From NCBI GenBank assembly GCA_025201345.1, contig JAIXMG010000008.1, forward strand, positions 124,001 through 188,000: 64,000 nucleotides of DNA, given 5' to 3'. The notes beneath the pieces were generated by a model. That model searched no databases, was not told the DNA's origin, and saw nothing but the letters and a program-made list of their open reading frames with translations. This document shows, in pieces, positions 47,152 to 60,200 of this stretch. Source of the DNA: Thamnidium elegans. Taxonomy: Eukaryota > Mucoromycota > Mucoromycetes > Mucorales > Mucoraceae. Within the stretch, counting starts at the first letter, position 1, and every line of letters starts with the position of its first letter. Made by a program: the position numbers and the translations under genes.

Positions 47152-47549
47152 AATTGAGTAGCACAAGGACATAAGAGGTTGTCGACGACAAAGAAGAGAA
47201 GTATCACAAACGAAAGAGAAACAAGATTATTATTAGCGATGAAGAGGATGAACACCGCTGCGGTGTGACAGGTGTGTTCTGGCGCACATTAAAGAAATGC
47301 GAAGCCGAGAGCAGCCTAATTGCTGCCGCTATTGACTATTATTTAACCTCCCAGATATGCAGTGGATATAATAACAGAACCTTAAAGGATGCTGGTAATA
47401 AAGAGAAAAGTTCTATCATCTGTGAAACCTGCAACAAGATTTGGCAAAGGAACGTAAACGCTGCGAGAAACATGTTGGCTGTAGCAAGTTCTATTTTTAA
47501 GAATAAAGACGTACCTGCTGCTTTCAAGAGAGCTACTGCAAGCAACTAG
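47152..47549 (+). pseudogene. Fanzor/TnpB-like nuclease, C-terminal fragment
   Basis: The frame 47265-47549 carries the end of a TnpB/Fanzor-type protein: DYYLTSQICSGYNNRTLKDA, then ICETCNKIWQRNVNAARNML. This is the zinc ribbon followed by the RuvC-III motif, normally written C..C ... C..C...WQRDVNAARN. Here the second zinc Cys is Tyr (CSGY) and the catalytic Asp is Asn (WQRN), so the copy cannot be active even apart from truncation. Upstream bases from about 47152 look related but are in other frames with stops. It belongs to a different subgroup from the relic at 6440-8588, whose C-terminus reads QPRDAFSSLAIGLSGL. Confidence 0.72.
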
Positions 47550-47966
47550 TTCAAAATCCAAATCGCCGTAACAGACACGGCTTGTCTTTCAAAGCTTTAG
47601 ATTTTATACATGTAATATATTCAAATTTATTACACTTCACATAATCTGGCTTGCCTTTTTTTTTTTTTTTGAAACATAGATCTCCAGGTGTGTAGTTAAC
47701 GGTTTGTGCGTCTAACAAAAGTGAAATATGTGAAATTATTTTGGCCATAGTGGTGTCCAAAATAGAATACATCTCTGACTTCAGTATATTATCTGTACGA
47801 TGGGCATCCCTTCCTATTTTTGAAGGTTATTTACTGAAGCAATCTAAAATTGAAAGGTTGAAGCAAGTTATCTTCCGTGACTTCTGAAATATATTTTTTA
47901 AAAAAATTACTTGTTCTTCAAGCTTCTTTACACCCCCTTTTTTTTTTATAACTTCAGAATAAAAAA
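47550..47966. other. Intergenic / promoter of the LRR gene
   Basis: No gene seen. The T-rich tract just before 47967 is the likely 5' leader of the LRR gene. Confidence 0.5.
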
Positions 47967-49385
47967 ATGGTTTGGGGAGGTAATGATGGCGCTGTTGATC
48001 GTTGGGTAAAGCAACTCGAAGAAGACGATCCTAAATTGGTATCTCTTCATATTTTGAGTTTCCGTAAAATCACCACTACCGAACTGGGCCGTATCTTTCA
48101 AGCTATTGGAACCAACACTCACCTTCACGATCTCTATGTTTCTGGTCATTTGCTCGATGCCTCATGTATCGATCACTTATCCGAGTCTCTCACTTTAAAT
48201 GATACACTAAAGACTTTAAACTTGGGTAACTCTAGCTTTGGAGAGAATGTACATGTATTTGGTTTATTCTGTGAAGGTTTAGCTGCCAATGAAGGTCTTA
48301 TCAAATTGGATTTAGAAAACAAGGGTTTACTCTGTAACGAGGAAAACAAATACCAAGTTGTTCACCTTTTGGCCGAATGTCTTGCTAAAAACAGCACTCT
48401 GCAAGAATTAAATTTAGCTAGAAATGAGTTGGACGATACTGCTATTGAGATTTTAGCTCCTGCCATGACACGTTTATTAAAGATCAACTTGTCCATGAAC
48501 AAGATTGGTGAACAAGGTGCTCATGCTATTGCTAAACAACTTATTGACAGCGCATCTAGTAAAGTACAAGAATTAGAATTATCTGATAATGGACTTTTAG
48601 CCGGTGCTAGTGTATTAGCTTCTGCTTTAGAGAACAATAAGAGTTTACGTAGTTTAAAGTTGGTTGATGTTGTTTCAACTGAAATGGAATTATCTGAATT
48701 ACCACCTGCTGCTATGGAAGAAGGAGATAATAAATTAGAGGAAGACGATGATGCTAAAAAGACAGATGAGACGCGTACTTTACACGGTAATGCTTTAGCT
48801 CGTGCGTTAGGTCAAGCATTGGAAAAAAATAAGACACTTTCTCATTTATGTTTGGATAATAATGGAATTGAATCAAAGGCTTTGGATGGATTCGTTCAAT
48901 ATTTATCAAAGAGTGCTATTACTGAATTAAAGTTACGTAGAAATCGTATCGATGATGATGGAGCTCTTTTATTGTCAAAGATGAATGCATTACGTCACTT
49001 GGAATTGGGCGAAAATGGTATTGGAGCAAAAGGATTTGGAGCATTATTAGATACAGAACTACATTATCTTGGATTATTTGGTAATGTAATTGGTGGATTT
49101 GGTGCAGACCCAAGTTTATTACCTGAATTAAGTAACAGTCAAATCAAGCGTTTAGATATTGGTTGTAATCATATCATTCATCAAGATTTGGAAGCTATGG
49201 TTGAAGTATTACTTAAGAATGGTGTACCTGGTTTATCATTATTAGAGATGGGTGGTAATGTAGAAGATAAAGAAATGGAACAATGGGAAGCTACCATGTC
49301 TCGTTTATTAGCAGAGAGAAAGATGGATATTGTATGGAAGAGAAAGCCAACTGATATGGATAACAGTATGCCTCCTCCTATGTAA
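47967..49385 (+). CDS. Leucine-rich repeat (ribonuclease-inhibitor type) protein
   Basis: Single-exon gene of 472 residues. After about 40 residues the protein is a string of 28-30-residue LRRs of the ribonuclease-inhibitor/RanGAP type: LTLNDTLKTLNLGNSSFGE, NSTLQELNLARNELDDTAIE, RLLKINLSMNKIGEQGAHAI, KVQELELSDNGLLAGASVLA, KTLSHLCLDNNGIESKALDG, AITELKLRRNRIDDDGALLL and NALRHLELGENGIGAKGFGA. An acidic insert (about residues 245-275, EEGDNKLEEDDDAKK) splits the array. No NACHT, F-box, signal peptide or membrane span, so a cytosolic scaffold or regulator is likely. It lacks the acidic C-terminal tail usual for RanGAP (Rna1), so that identity is not claimed. Absence of introns contrasts with the neighbours. 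Confidence 0.8.
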   Translation: MVWGGNDGAVDRWVKQLEEDDPKLVSLHILSFRKITTTELGRIFQAIGTNTHLHDLYVSGHLLDASCIDHLSESLTLNDTLKTLNLGNSSFGENVHVFGLFCEGLAANEGLIKLDLENKGLLCNEENKYQVVHLLAECLAKNSTLQELNLARNELDDTAIEILAPAMTRLLKINLSMNKIGEQGAHAIAKQLIDSASSKVQELELSDNGLLAGASVLASALENNKSLRSLKLVDVVSTEMELSELPPAAMEEGDNKLEEDDDAKKTDETRTLHGNALARALGQALEKNKTLSHLCLDNNGIESKALDGFVQYLSKSAITELKLRRNRIDDDGALLLSKMNALRHLELGENGIGAKGFGALLDTELHYLGLFGNVIGGFGADPSLLPELSNSQIKRLDIGCNHIIHQDLEAMVEVLLKNGVPGLSLLEMGGNVEDKEMEQWEATMSRLLAERKMDIVWKRKPTDMDNSMPPPM

Positions 49386-49539
49386 AAATAAATAAATATG
49401 TGTATATCTTTTTTGTTTTCTTGTTTGTCACACTGATACGTATTGTAAACTGCGACTTAAAAAAAAAAAAAGAAAGACTATTTATTGACAGAAAATATTT
49501 TTTCAACTCTTTTTCTTTTTCTTTTTTTTTTAAAAAACC

Positions 49540-51242
49540 ATGAATATTTCTAATTACCTACGACATTTAAAAAAAAACTTTAATTTGCATGAGGTACAAA
49601 TATAAATAAAAAATAAATAAAATAAATCTAACAGTTAAATGATAGATATCTGGAAGTCTTGGTGATTTAGGTACACTTTTACCTATTATGATGTCTTTGG
49701 CAGTTGCAGGTCAAATCAACTTGACTAGTACTTTATGGTTTACAGGTATTTGGAATATTTTATCTGGGTTCTTATTTCAAGTACCTGTTTGCGTTCAACC
49801 CATGAAAGGTAACTATCTCTTTAAATTAAGAAGAAGAAGAAAATCTGATTATTATTATTATGATTAGCTATTGCTGCAGTTGTGTTAACGAAACAAATGC
49901 CTATTGAAGAAAATATGGCAGCTGGTATTTGTAAGTCGTCATTTATTCTATAAAGCATGATTCAATCTGATAAATAATAATATTAATATAGGCGTTGGTG
50001 CAATCCTTTTTTTCCTCGGTATTACTAGAACAATTCATCTGATAGGAACTTTTACTCCCACTCCGGTTATTAAAGGTAAATACATATTTTTGTGTCCCCA
50101 TGCTGTACAACATAAACTAAAATAATAACCATGATAAACATATTTTAGGTTTGCAATTAGGTACCGCAATACAATTAATTATCAAGGCACACAAATTAAT
50201 TCCTAGCTTACAATGGACAATTGATGCAAGCAATTGGGCGGATAATAACACCTGGGTTCTTTTATCATTTTTATTTGTGGTTGCTTGTTATCGTACGCGT
50301 ATACCTTCAGCTTTAATTTTATTTTTGATCGGTTTAATTTTTGCATTAGTTTTGATGTTCGTTACTAGCGCTGGTGATAATTTACCCCGTCCTTCTGTGA
50401 TCGGTGGTCATTACCCCGATACCATTATTGTACCAAACGCTGAACAATTCCGTAACGGTTTCTTGAACGCTGGTTTAGGTCAACTTCCATTAACTTCTTT
50501 AAATTCAGTGATTGCATTGTGTGCTTTAATTGATGATTTATTTCCAAAGAAACATGCTACTACTTCAAGCGTAGCCGTAAGCGTGGGAATTATGAATTTA
50601 GTCGGATGTTGGTTTGGAGCCATGCCGCTCTGCCATGGATCAGGTGGTTTAGCAGGTCAATACAGATTTGGCGCTAGATCTGAAGTCTCTGTTATTTTTT
50701 TGGGCTCCTGTAAATTATTCTTGGGTATTCTTTTTGGTAGTTCACTGGTTGGTTTATTACAAGTATTCCCGACATCCATCTTGGCAGTCATGTTATTTAT
50801 ATCAGGTGTTGAATTAGGTAGTGCAGCAAGAACAGTAAACGATTTTGAAGCAGATGAAGTACTTAAAAGAGAGAACTTTACTATTATGCTGTTAACTACA
50901 GGTACACTGGTTGCTTACTCTAATGATGGTATCGGATTTGTTTCTGGTTTGGTATCTGCTGTTCTTTTGTCAATGCAACGTCTTGGTTTACGTACTTGGT
51001 TTGATCGAACTTTAGATGGCTTTAAATCCGTCCCACGCGAATGGAGAGATCAAAGTCTCAAGGTTCCACAAACGTTACCAGTTGCGTCAGTGAATGAAAA
51101 CTTTGCATCTGCTGGAGAACAAAGAGATGAAAGGTTGATTGTGAATGATATGAACAAACCTCCCATCTATGATTCTCAAATGAGGCCTGAACTAAACAAT
51201 ACAGAGCCCTCTAACTTTTCTTCAAACGAACGTTTAAAGTAA
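49540..51242 (+). CDS. MOT1-type molybdate transporter (SulP-related)
   Basis: Membrane carrier of the MOT1 group, which takes up molybdate for the molybdenum cofactor. Exons: 49540-49593, 49646-49808, 49868-49930, 49992-50075 and 50149-51242, phases consistent, total 485 residues. Short N-terminus MNISNYLRHLKKNFNLHE leads straight into the family motif ISGSLGDLGTLLPIMMSLAV, then FQVPVCVQPMK (MOT1 motif around PVQPMK). Several hydrophobic spans follow, with VGCWFGAMPLCHGSGGLAGQ and YRFGARSEVSVIFLGSCKLF, which match the conserved second MOT1 motif (PxCHGxGGLAxxxxFG). No STAS domain, as expected for this group. A polar C-terminal tail of about 80 residues ends it. The tiny first exon was recovered from the splice donor at 49594. 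Converges with COG6, 177 bases between stops. Confidence 0.88.
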
Positions 51243-51350
51243 AACATCTACTACATACTACAACATAACCTTTTTATATCTCCCCTTTAATTTGTACATA
51301 CCGTACTATTTTCAAATAAAAAAGATTTGTGCGCGCGCACTACATTAAAC

Positions 51351-51384
<34 letters not shown>

Positions 51385-51419
51385 CATCTCATTTTCTAGC
51401 AAAAAAAAACATTATATAA

Positions 51420-54027
51420 TTACAAAGCAAAAGAGAAAATAGCTTCCATATCTTGTACAGTTCTAGGTAAAATATCATCAGGATTTTCATATCCATTCTT
51501 TGGATCCTGTATCTCTGAACTGATTTCACGGTAGGTATCTAATAACAATCGAATAGCACCAGATTGAACTTTTTGGCAATGTTGTGTAGATGAGAGTTTT
51601 TCCAATTGAGGTGATACATCTGCACTGATGAGTACAAGGAAGGAATCAAATTTAGCCATAGCATTAGTTAAGGAAGTAGCATCCATATTAGGTAACGAAG
51701 ATAATGGTATCTAAAATAAGGAATATTAGCGACTTATTACATGTGAAAATAATTTAGTAATTACCTCGTAATCTTTTGTTCCAAGCACCTCCTTTATTTC
51801 GGTTAAACCAGCTTGCTTTAATAATTCATGATACTAGAGGAGAATACATGGTTGGTAACTTTACACTTTATTTGTTAGTTTATCCTATTTTTTTTTACCT
51901 CTTCTGAAGCTATCTCACTTAAAAGATCATTCATACGCTCTGTAATATTTTCTCTTTTTTGCTTTGTAAAATCATAAGGAATCATAACAGTCTAAGGAAA
52001 AGAAAAAATATGTTTAGTTTTACTGTTTGTCAAGTTAGATTTCCCTTCTCTTTTTTTTTTTTTTTTGTTACCTGAATATGGTATAAGCAATTGACCATGT
52101 AAATATTTTGTTCAATTTTACCAAGTCTACTGACTGATAATTCACATGTATTTAGCAAGGGTTCAATAATGGCATCCAGTGTCTCTGCGAAATCAAATTC
52201 GGGGAATCCTTCTGTACTGTTTGTTGCAACAATAAGCGATGAATCGTAAGATGCAAGAATTTCTTTCTATTATCAAACCTATTAGCATGTCAATTTTCCT
52301 TTTTCTCGGTATTAAATGATTTACCAGTTGAATAGTCATATCTCTGACTGTACGTGTAATCGATAAACTACGATTAGGCGGCTAACAAAAAAAGGTTAAT
52401 AAATTTAATAAAGAAATTAAAAAAAAAAAAAAAAAAAAAAATACCTCTGTGGATTGCATAAGCCTATCAGCTTGGGCATTCAAAGTTTTGAAGAAATACT
52501 TGTAGGCGAGTTCCGTCATTCTAATTTAAATCTCACCTATTTAATAACTATTTCACATTTGTAACATTTGTAACCTTTTTACTCACTCATATAATACTCT
52601 TTCCAAGGTTGCATTTTTTCTCATTAATTTACACAGTGTAATGGTATAAAACTGGATTAAGTTAGCAACTTTGTAAGAAGTAATTGCACCAGGTTGTAAT
52701 AACAAAACTTGTTCCATACGAGACTTTAATGGTCTGCAAGTTCCTTCCATAGCACAATCCAGCAAGTCACTAATAGTATCTGTAACTCGAACTGTGATTC
52801 CGCTTAAATCCTGATACTGCTCTACATTCCTCTGGAACAAACTTTCCAACATTTCCTTTTCACTTGCACAGGCTTGATGAATCCAAGCTAACATATCACC
52901 AATATATCTTAAGGGATCAGGAGCTTGTAATTCAATAGGTCTAGGGGTTCCACCAGGACCGCCTCTGGTTAACGCATTTATGAATGCTCTAGCTACTGCA
53001 TCATGTCTAGCCGAAGCCACTTCATCCAAAATAGTTCTATTAAGATCCTATTAGTACATATCAAAGAGAATAATAACAAAAGAAACTCACTGAAATAAGA
53101 CGGGTCTTTTCATCAATGCTCGAAGCGCCTTTGTCATAAGAGAACTTACATCTATACTATCACCACCAAATGATGTCCTACTTTCATACTGAGTCCATTT
53201 ATATAATTTATCGTAAGCATTTTCTTGATAAAGTGCCATTGCTTCCATAATCTCTCGACTAACATATATATGCACTTATTAATATTGGATCCGATATAAA
53301 AAGATATTAAAAAAAATTACCCGGCTGTTTGATTCTTTGTTGTAAGTAGTATCTGACAATCACTATGTATTTGTTGAAGGTGATTTAATGCATCAAAGAA
53401 TTCATTATTTACTGGTTCTGATGATACACTTAAAATTCTAATTTCGTTCTCACTTAATGTAAACTTTTCCAAGAATCTATCGACTACAACAATTTGAGTA
53501 GAGCAAGCAGAACTTTATATATACGTGTTAAAAGAATGCGTGCCTGAATTTTTTTCTTTGATTTTATTTACCTGTGTTCCTGCATAATATCAGCCTGTTC
53601 AATCATATCAGCGGTTCGAGATTCAGCATTAATTAGTCTTTGCTTCATATCTTTACAAACGTTTTCCATTTGACTCATTTGTGTTTCAAGACATTCAAAT
53701 TGCTACTTTTTTCGGTTCAGTTTTTGACACACGCTTTTTTTTTTTTCTATTAATATTTACCTTGACTACTTTCTCAAACGCGAATAGAAACTTTTTATTC
53801 GTCTCGATTTCCTTCTTTTCAATAGTTCCACGCAGGTTTCTTCTCAAGTTTGACTCATCCAAGTCCGGAATATTTGAAAGTGAAGTTAAAGCAGCTTTTA
53901 TTCTAGCATCTTCAGAAGCAGATGAGTTTAAAACCTTTCCAAGTTTGGAAGCCAAAGGTTTGTTAGGTTTATTTGAAATTGACAAAGATGGTGAGTCTGG
54001 TGTCAGGCTTAATGTTTTGGTTTCCAT
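51420..54027 (-). CDS. COG6: Conserved oligomeric Golgi complex subunit 6
   Basis: Subunit of the COG tether, lobe B, needed for retrograde vesicle traffic within the Golgi. Eleven exons (minus): 54027-53761, 53702-53572, 53512-53321, 53258-53091, 53036-52587, 52520-52445, 52381-52325, 52266-52072, 51991-51899, 51833-51765 and 51710-51420, total 662 residues against about 657 in human. Family landmarks: RRNLRGTIEKKEIETNKKFL, LSVSSEPVNNEFFDALNHLQ, YDKLYKWTQYESRT, RAFINALTRGGPGGTPRPIE, DPLRYIGDMLAWIHQACASE, GTCRPLKSRMEQVL, QNIYMVNCLYHIQ and the C-terminal NPDDILPRTVQDMEAIFSF-like end. At exon 5 the nearer acceptor (53048) would break the frame, so the AG at 53037 is used. Its start is 176 bases from the separase start, on the opposite strand. 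Confidence 0.94.
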
Positions 54028-54203
54028 TTCTTTGTGTTGTATATTAGAAAAAGAGAGGGATTTCTCTGTAGCATTTACTTTTTAATCCCATTTTACACGA
54101 AAAACGTCGTCACATTTTGAACGTTCGCATGTTTTACCCTAATACAGTATCGCGCGCGCCCTTTTTTTTTTTCTTCTTCTCTTGCACACTCTAACAAAAA
54201 ACA
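54028..54203. promoter_or_regulatory. Divergent promoter, COG6 / separase
   Basis: 176 bases between two start codons on opposite strands. It contains GCGCGCGCCC at about 54151-54160, unusually GC-rich for this window, followed by a T run and CTTCTTCTC. A shared promoter follows from the arrangement; no specific factor site is claimed. Confidence 0.5.
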
Positions 54204-57200
54204 ATGTCAGATATATCAACAAAGCTATTAACACAACTAAAAGACTATAGCAATTGTAATGACGACTTGGCACTAAAGATCAGAAGGACAATACTGGAAC
54301 CGTTTCAGTTAGATCTATCTGCAATCAAGAAACCACCACCTACACCAACTCGTTTTAAACAAATGGCGACGCAATTAGCACCAGTAGCTATGCGTATTGT
54401 TAATCAGAACCTTGAAGGCCTTGTTGGTTTAAAAAGAGCTACTTCCAATACTGGAAACTATATTATTGCTGTTAACTGTCTTGTCGATACTTCGTTTTAC
54501 GCTTTAACTGCTCTAAGACATATGAACAGTTTTACTTCACTTAAACCTCTTGATATTGAAAAGACAACATCAAATTTAATTTGTAAAATGGTTGAGCTGG
54601 GTGAAGTAAGTAACTGACTACATAAACTTAATTTTATACTTATCCTTCTCTTAGTATAACCGTGCCTTGGATGAAATACGTAAATTCCGATCATTATTAG
54701 CAAGTGTTGCCAAAGTTCAATTAGATACAAAATCCACTCTCAACAAAATAAATACAACAGTGAATAAAAGTGTTCTTACTGAGACACCAGAAAATTGCCA
54801 AGCTAAATCTAAGCGTTCTTTTTCTCCTGTACCCGAATCATTTATTACTACTCAATGGGAAGAAGAAATGTTGCACAAGTATCAAGACTTGTTTCAATTC
54901 CCTTTAGATACAACAATTAATGATCGTACAATGGTATTGCTAGTATTAGCTTATCAAATGAATACGCTTCGTTGTTGGTGTGAAGTAAATGAAGGTGTAT
55001 TAGCAAAGGTATGTGGTTCTAGTATTATTATTATTATTATTAACGAAGTTAATTAATTGTTTTTTTTTTTTTTTTTTTTTTGAAGTATGTACCTTATTTT
55101 ATGGAAAAACGTGGCAACTTTATTGACTGGTGTAAACAATTGGAAAAGATTGACTCGACTACTGCAAAGAAACAATTAGAATCATTTCAAAGATTATTAT
55201 ACAAGGCAGCGAATAAATATCCATTAACAGAAGAAGCGGCATTTCATTGTTATAATTTACAAACAGTAGCTTTAAATATTATGAAACTTTCAGGTATTTC
55301 CCCTTTGAAATCAGTTATGGATAGAATGGTTCGTATCGGTATGACTTACGAAAAGGCAACAGCGCATACGTCTTATACTCAACTTCAACAACGATGTCAT
55401 CAGTTTTTGGAAAATTTGAATCCCAATGTAAATAATATGGTCGAAATGGATTCTTACTTTTTGGTATGTGAGTACTATGCTTATGTAGCTGGTAAGGCCA
55501 AGAGCTATCAAGGTGAATTCTATGCGTACAAGTATATGATCTTCCCATTACGTGATGTGGTTCAGAAGCCAGATACTTGTTCATACTATTATGCTGCTTA
55601 TGCTGCTAATGCCAAATTAGCTCTTACAGCTGTACAAATGGAAAAAATGATCAACGACGACACATGTAAAATAATATATTCATACATATTTTTTTTTTCT
55701 TTTTTCGCGCAGCTAATTTTATTTTACTTTTTAGTTGTGGATATCAATAAATCTTTTGAAGAAATTAATGCTTGCTTAAAGATTGTAGCAGCAACTTTAG
55801 AAAATGAACCAACACAAGACGATTCTACTGAACAAGCACTTTACAATTTATGCAAGAGTATTGACGGGTTTAGACGCACGGCAAAACTTCTTTACGATTT
55901 CGTATCTGATAAAACCAAAAAATCTTTAATAGCATCCCAAAACGATCCTTTTAAAACGCCTCCACGCTTAGAAGAGCTTGCTACACCTAGTGATTTTGGC
56001 CAATGGAATACTAATATGAGTCAATTAAATATTGTGCTTCAAAAATGTAGTGAGATTTTACCTGCAAGTTTATGTTTAACCAAAAAGAAGTTAAACTCAA
56101 CAAATAAACGTAGAGCCACACAAAACGATATTATGATTTCGTTTATCGATATTATGGTTTTATTAGCAAGAATGAATTTCAATATTGCAGATGAGGATAC
56201 ACACCATGAAGCATACGAGTACTTGGCATCAGCTGAACAAATGTGCAGTCAAGTCAAGTTTATGGAAGGGTATAGATGGTTATCTGGCTCTTATTATAAT
56301 TTAGGTGCAACCATGATCAAAACCGAATTATATTCAAGCGCCATCTATCCACTTCGTAAATCTTGTTCGCTTTTAGAAAAGGATACTGAACGTATGAACA
56401 CAGATGAAGGAAGATTACAGATCAGTAAGCGATACGAGATTTTAGGCACATGTTGTCAAAAGAACGAACGATTTGAAGATGCTATCAAAGCGTATCGATT
56501 TGCATTAAAACGTGTTCCTGTTTCTGCTATTGAGAAATTTGCAAGTAGAGCTGATTCTGTTGCCGTTTCAACTATTATTGAAACAGATCCTTTGGTACCT
56601 AAATTAATTGATCGGTTCTTGAGAGCATCGATTATTGATCCTGATCAATCTGATATTCATTTCGCTAGCGAGTTTATGGATTTGACTACGTTATCACCCG
56701 TTCAACAGTGTGCTATTTATGAATGTGAATTAAAGGTCTGGACCTTTTTATCTCTCAAGTTAAATGTAACCAAATTTCAAACAAGTATAATTGAAAAGTT
56801 GTTAGAAGTGTATACGCCTGATCAATATCCTATTCGAAGAGCAAGGTAAGAAAAAAAATGAATTGAATTGTTGCAAAAAAAAACCCCCCCCCACTTACTT
56901 TTTTGTTAATTAGAATTTTACTTCATCGTGTTCGTATTGAACGATCTTCTTATTCCGATAAGCAAAATGGTACACGTGCAGCATTAAATTATGCCAAAGA
57001 AGCAATTCAGTGTTTAAATGCTCAAGTGTACAGTAAAGATAGTAATTTATTGAACTACCGTCGCCATTATCTCGCATTAGCTTATTCATGGGTAGCTATC
57101 TGTGGCAGAGAATTAAATGAAGAAGTACCCAACACGTTCTCCAGTACACTTCAACAATGGGGTATTTTATTGAAAAGAATTACTCCTATTTACCACTCAG

Positions 57201-60200
57201 GTGGATCTTCCAAAGCAGATATTCAACACGTATACCACAGTATTGATGACATTGAACACTTTTACGATCATTTACGTATGCTTTCAGATTTATTTGGTGT
57301 TACTGGACAATACGTCTATCAAATCTGTGCGCTTCGACTTTTATTAAAATTAAATAATGGATTAAGAGATGTTAGTGCAGACAGCGTATCCGATTCAATT
57401 ATTATCACTTGTACAATTGCTAGGATTTATTGTGATTTGGGATATACAGGAAAAGCAGAGACAGAATTTAAGTATGCTCAGAACGCTATTTCCAGTAGAC
57501 CTTGTAGCAATACAGCAGAGATCGTATACCGTATCAATTATTCAAGTTATTTAACACTGGTGGGTAATTATGACTTGAGTAAAGAGGTGTTTGATGCTAC
57601 TAAAATCACTTGGGAACATACACCACATGTGGATTCAAAGAATGAGTATGTGACCGCAAAGGCATATATCGCTCAGTGCATGCTTTTAGCAGATGCTTAC
57701 ACAGCAAAGTCTCAACTGTTGGCTAATACCAGTACCTTGGATAATGCCATCACTTGCGCTATGGCATCTCTTCGATTACTAAACAAGTGTGTAGCCGTAG
57801 TTCAAAAATCACATGCCGAACGTACTGAGAAACCAAAAACTGCATCTACCGAACTTGAAAATCCGTTTATGCCTGCACCTAAACCAACCAAACAACAAGA
57901 AGATGCCAACAAAGCAGTGTTTAGAGAATCCCAATGGGTAATGGCACAAAAGATGGCAACTTGTTTTGTTCGTATTGCTTCGTTATATATGAAGAAAGGG
58001 TCTTGGAACGAAGTAGGCTATTTCTTAAAACAAGGACCTTTACTTGCCGAAAAAGTGAATTCCAACATCATCTTTTTCAACTCTTATTTATGTTCAAGCG
58101 AATTTAATCTTCGGTTTGGAAACTCAACACAATCAAAAGATAATTTGGAAGAAGCCATTGTGTATCAACCAGCAGGTAAAAACCATTTATTAGATGAAGT
58201 TGAGCTGAAAATGGCTATGGCCAATTTAGCTGTAGCAAAAGAATATTATAATGAAGCGATTGCAACATACGATGAAGTCAATGAAATTTTACAGCAGGTG
58301 TCACAATCAGCCTATATTTCATCCATTGAACAACTTGTTGATATTAAAGAGGATACACCAAGAGACACCAAAGTCATGTTTGATGATGAAGTAGAAAAAA
58401 ACAATGAGCAAGGCTGTGTACCGCTATATCGACTTCAAAGTGAGAATATTATACGTAAAGCATTAGCACTTTCGTTTGTAGGAAAGGTCGGAAAATCTTT
58501 GACATTGTTAGAAAAATTAAAGGAGACTGAAATTGTGAATGAAAACGAAGTCCAGTTAGACGCTAGTATTGTAGATATAAAATTATCGATGCTTCGACAA
58601 GAAATTGCGAATCGCGCCGATACAAAAATATTGCTTCATGAATCAATGGCGTTACCTGTTATGAAAACAAAGGCAGAAAGAGGAGGAAAGGCAGCCTCGA
58701 GTACGGTAATGAAGTACGAGCTTCGAATGATTCGAGATAACCTTACATCCTCTTTGGAGCGTATTATATCAGCGTACCGTACTGGGTATAGCAGAGAAAG
58801 ACCTACCATCGTCCAAAGTATATGTAACCAAGCTACATTTACCTTATTCTTGCAAAACCAATTGTCCAACAGCAGTATTCTTGTGAATAACAGTGCGTTA
58901 CTTACAACTTATTATATGGAAATGGCAAATGGGTTAAGTATGCGTCGAGATATGCAAAGTTGTCTTCAAGTTAAAATGCACAAGATTTTACCTGGTCAAT
59001 CACCCAGTGATAAACAATGGCCTTTAACTGAGGAAGAACAAGAAGAACAAGCAGATCGATTTGCTTACGTGAACGCAAATCCAGAATGGTTACAAGCTCA
59101 TTTAAATTCACTTTCAAACCTCTATCGAGAAGAAGATGATCTTGATGAAGGTGAATTTCAAGAACGATTTGTTGATATTCTTCCTACTAATTGGACAGTA
59201 TGCTCACTTACGTTGGATCCGATTAATCAAGATTTATACGCTGTTAGAATGAGAACCAAGGAACTGCCTTTTGTAGTCAAGATTCCGTTAAACCGCTCCT
59301 TCCATCGTTTAAATGCGCATCCTGTTATAAAGTACAGCGATGCAGTGGCAGAACTACAAGAGATCATTCAAGCAAGTGATGAAACCATTCGAAACAGTCA
59401 AAACTGTAACGAGCAAGGTCAAATTGAAGCATGGTGGAGCACCAGAAAGGACTTAGACGGTAGACTCAAGAAACTGTTAGATTCGATTGAAAATCAATGG
59501 TTTAGTGGGTTTAAGGGTATCTTGAGCGGGCGTCATCATGAAAGCAAAGATCAATTGACCAAGTTTCAAAAGGGCTTGAATGAACTAGTGTTTAAAATGG
59601 TCAGTGCAATCTCGCCTATTCGCAAACAGGTTGAATTAAGCGTCAACTTTTGTCGAATGGCGCTTTGTTTAGGACGTCGTCCTACGTTTAGAGATTTAGA
59701 GGATTTATCCTATTTTGTTTTGTCTTGTTATGAAGCACAAGGTGTGCAAATTGATTATGGAAAACTAGATATCAAAAAGGTATATATATAAAAAGAACTT
59801 TTTTTTTTTTACCTTCTAGTATTATAACTCATTGCATATTCTTTTATTAGATGACGGATCAAATGAAAGCGCTGATTGTTCGTTACCACGAGCGCTCTAA
59901 TACATCTGGAGTAGACACCATCAAAAATATACCAAACGATCATGTCATTCTTATCCTGGACAAACATTTACAAATGTTTCCGTTAGAAAGTACACCCATC
60001 TTACAACCTCAAGCTGTGTCAAGACTACCTTGTCTTTCGTTCTTGCGAGACCGTATTTTATATGCTCGTTCATACGGATCAAGACATGCGTATGATGACT
60101 TTGGTATGATCGATACCGAATGGAAAGATATTTCAGTCTCTAGAAAGAATGCGTTTTATGTGTTAAATCCTAGTGGTGATTTAATAGATACGCAAAAAGA

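Noticed and set aside
47967..49385. Assignment of the LRR protein as RanGAP (Rna1)
   Set aside because: RNI-type repeats fit, but the acidic C-terminal tail and the conserved catalytic-Arg repeat are not evident.
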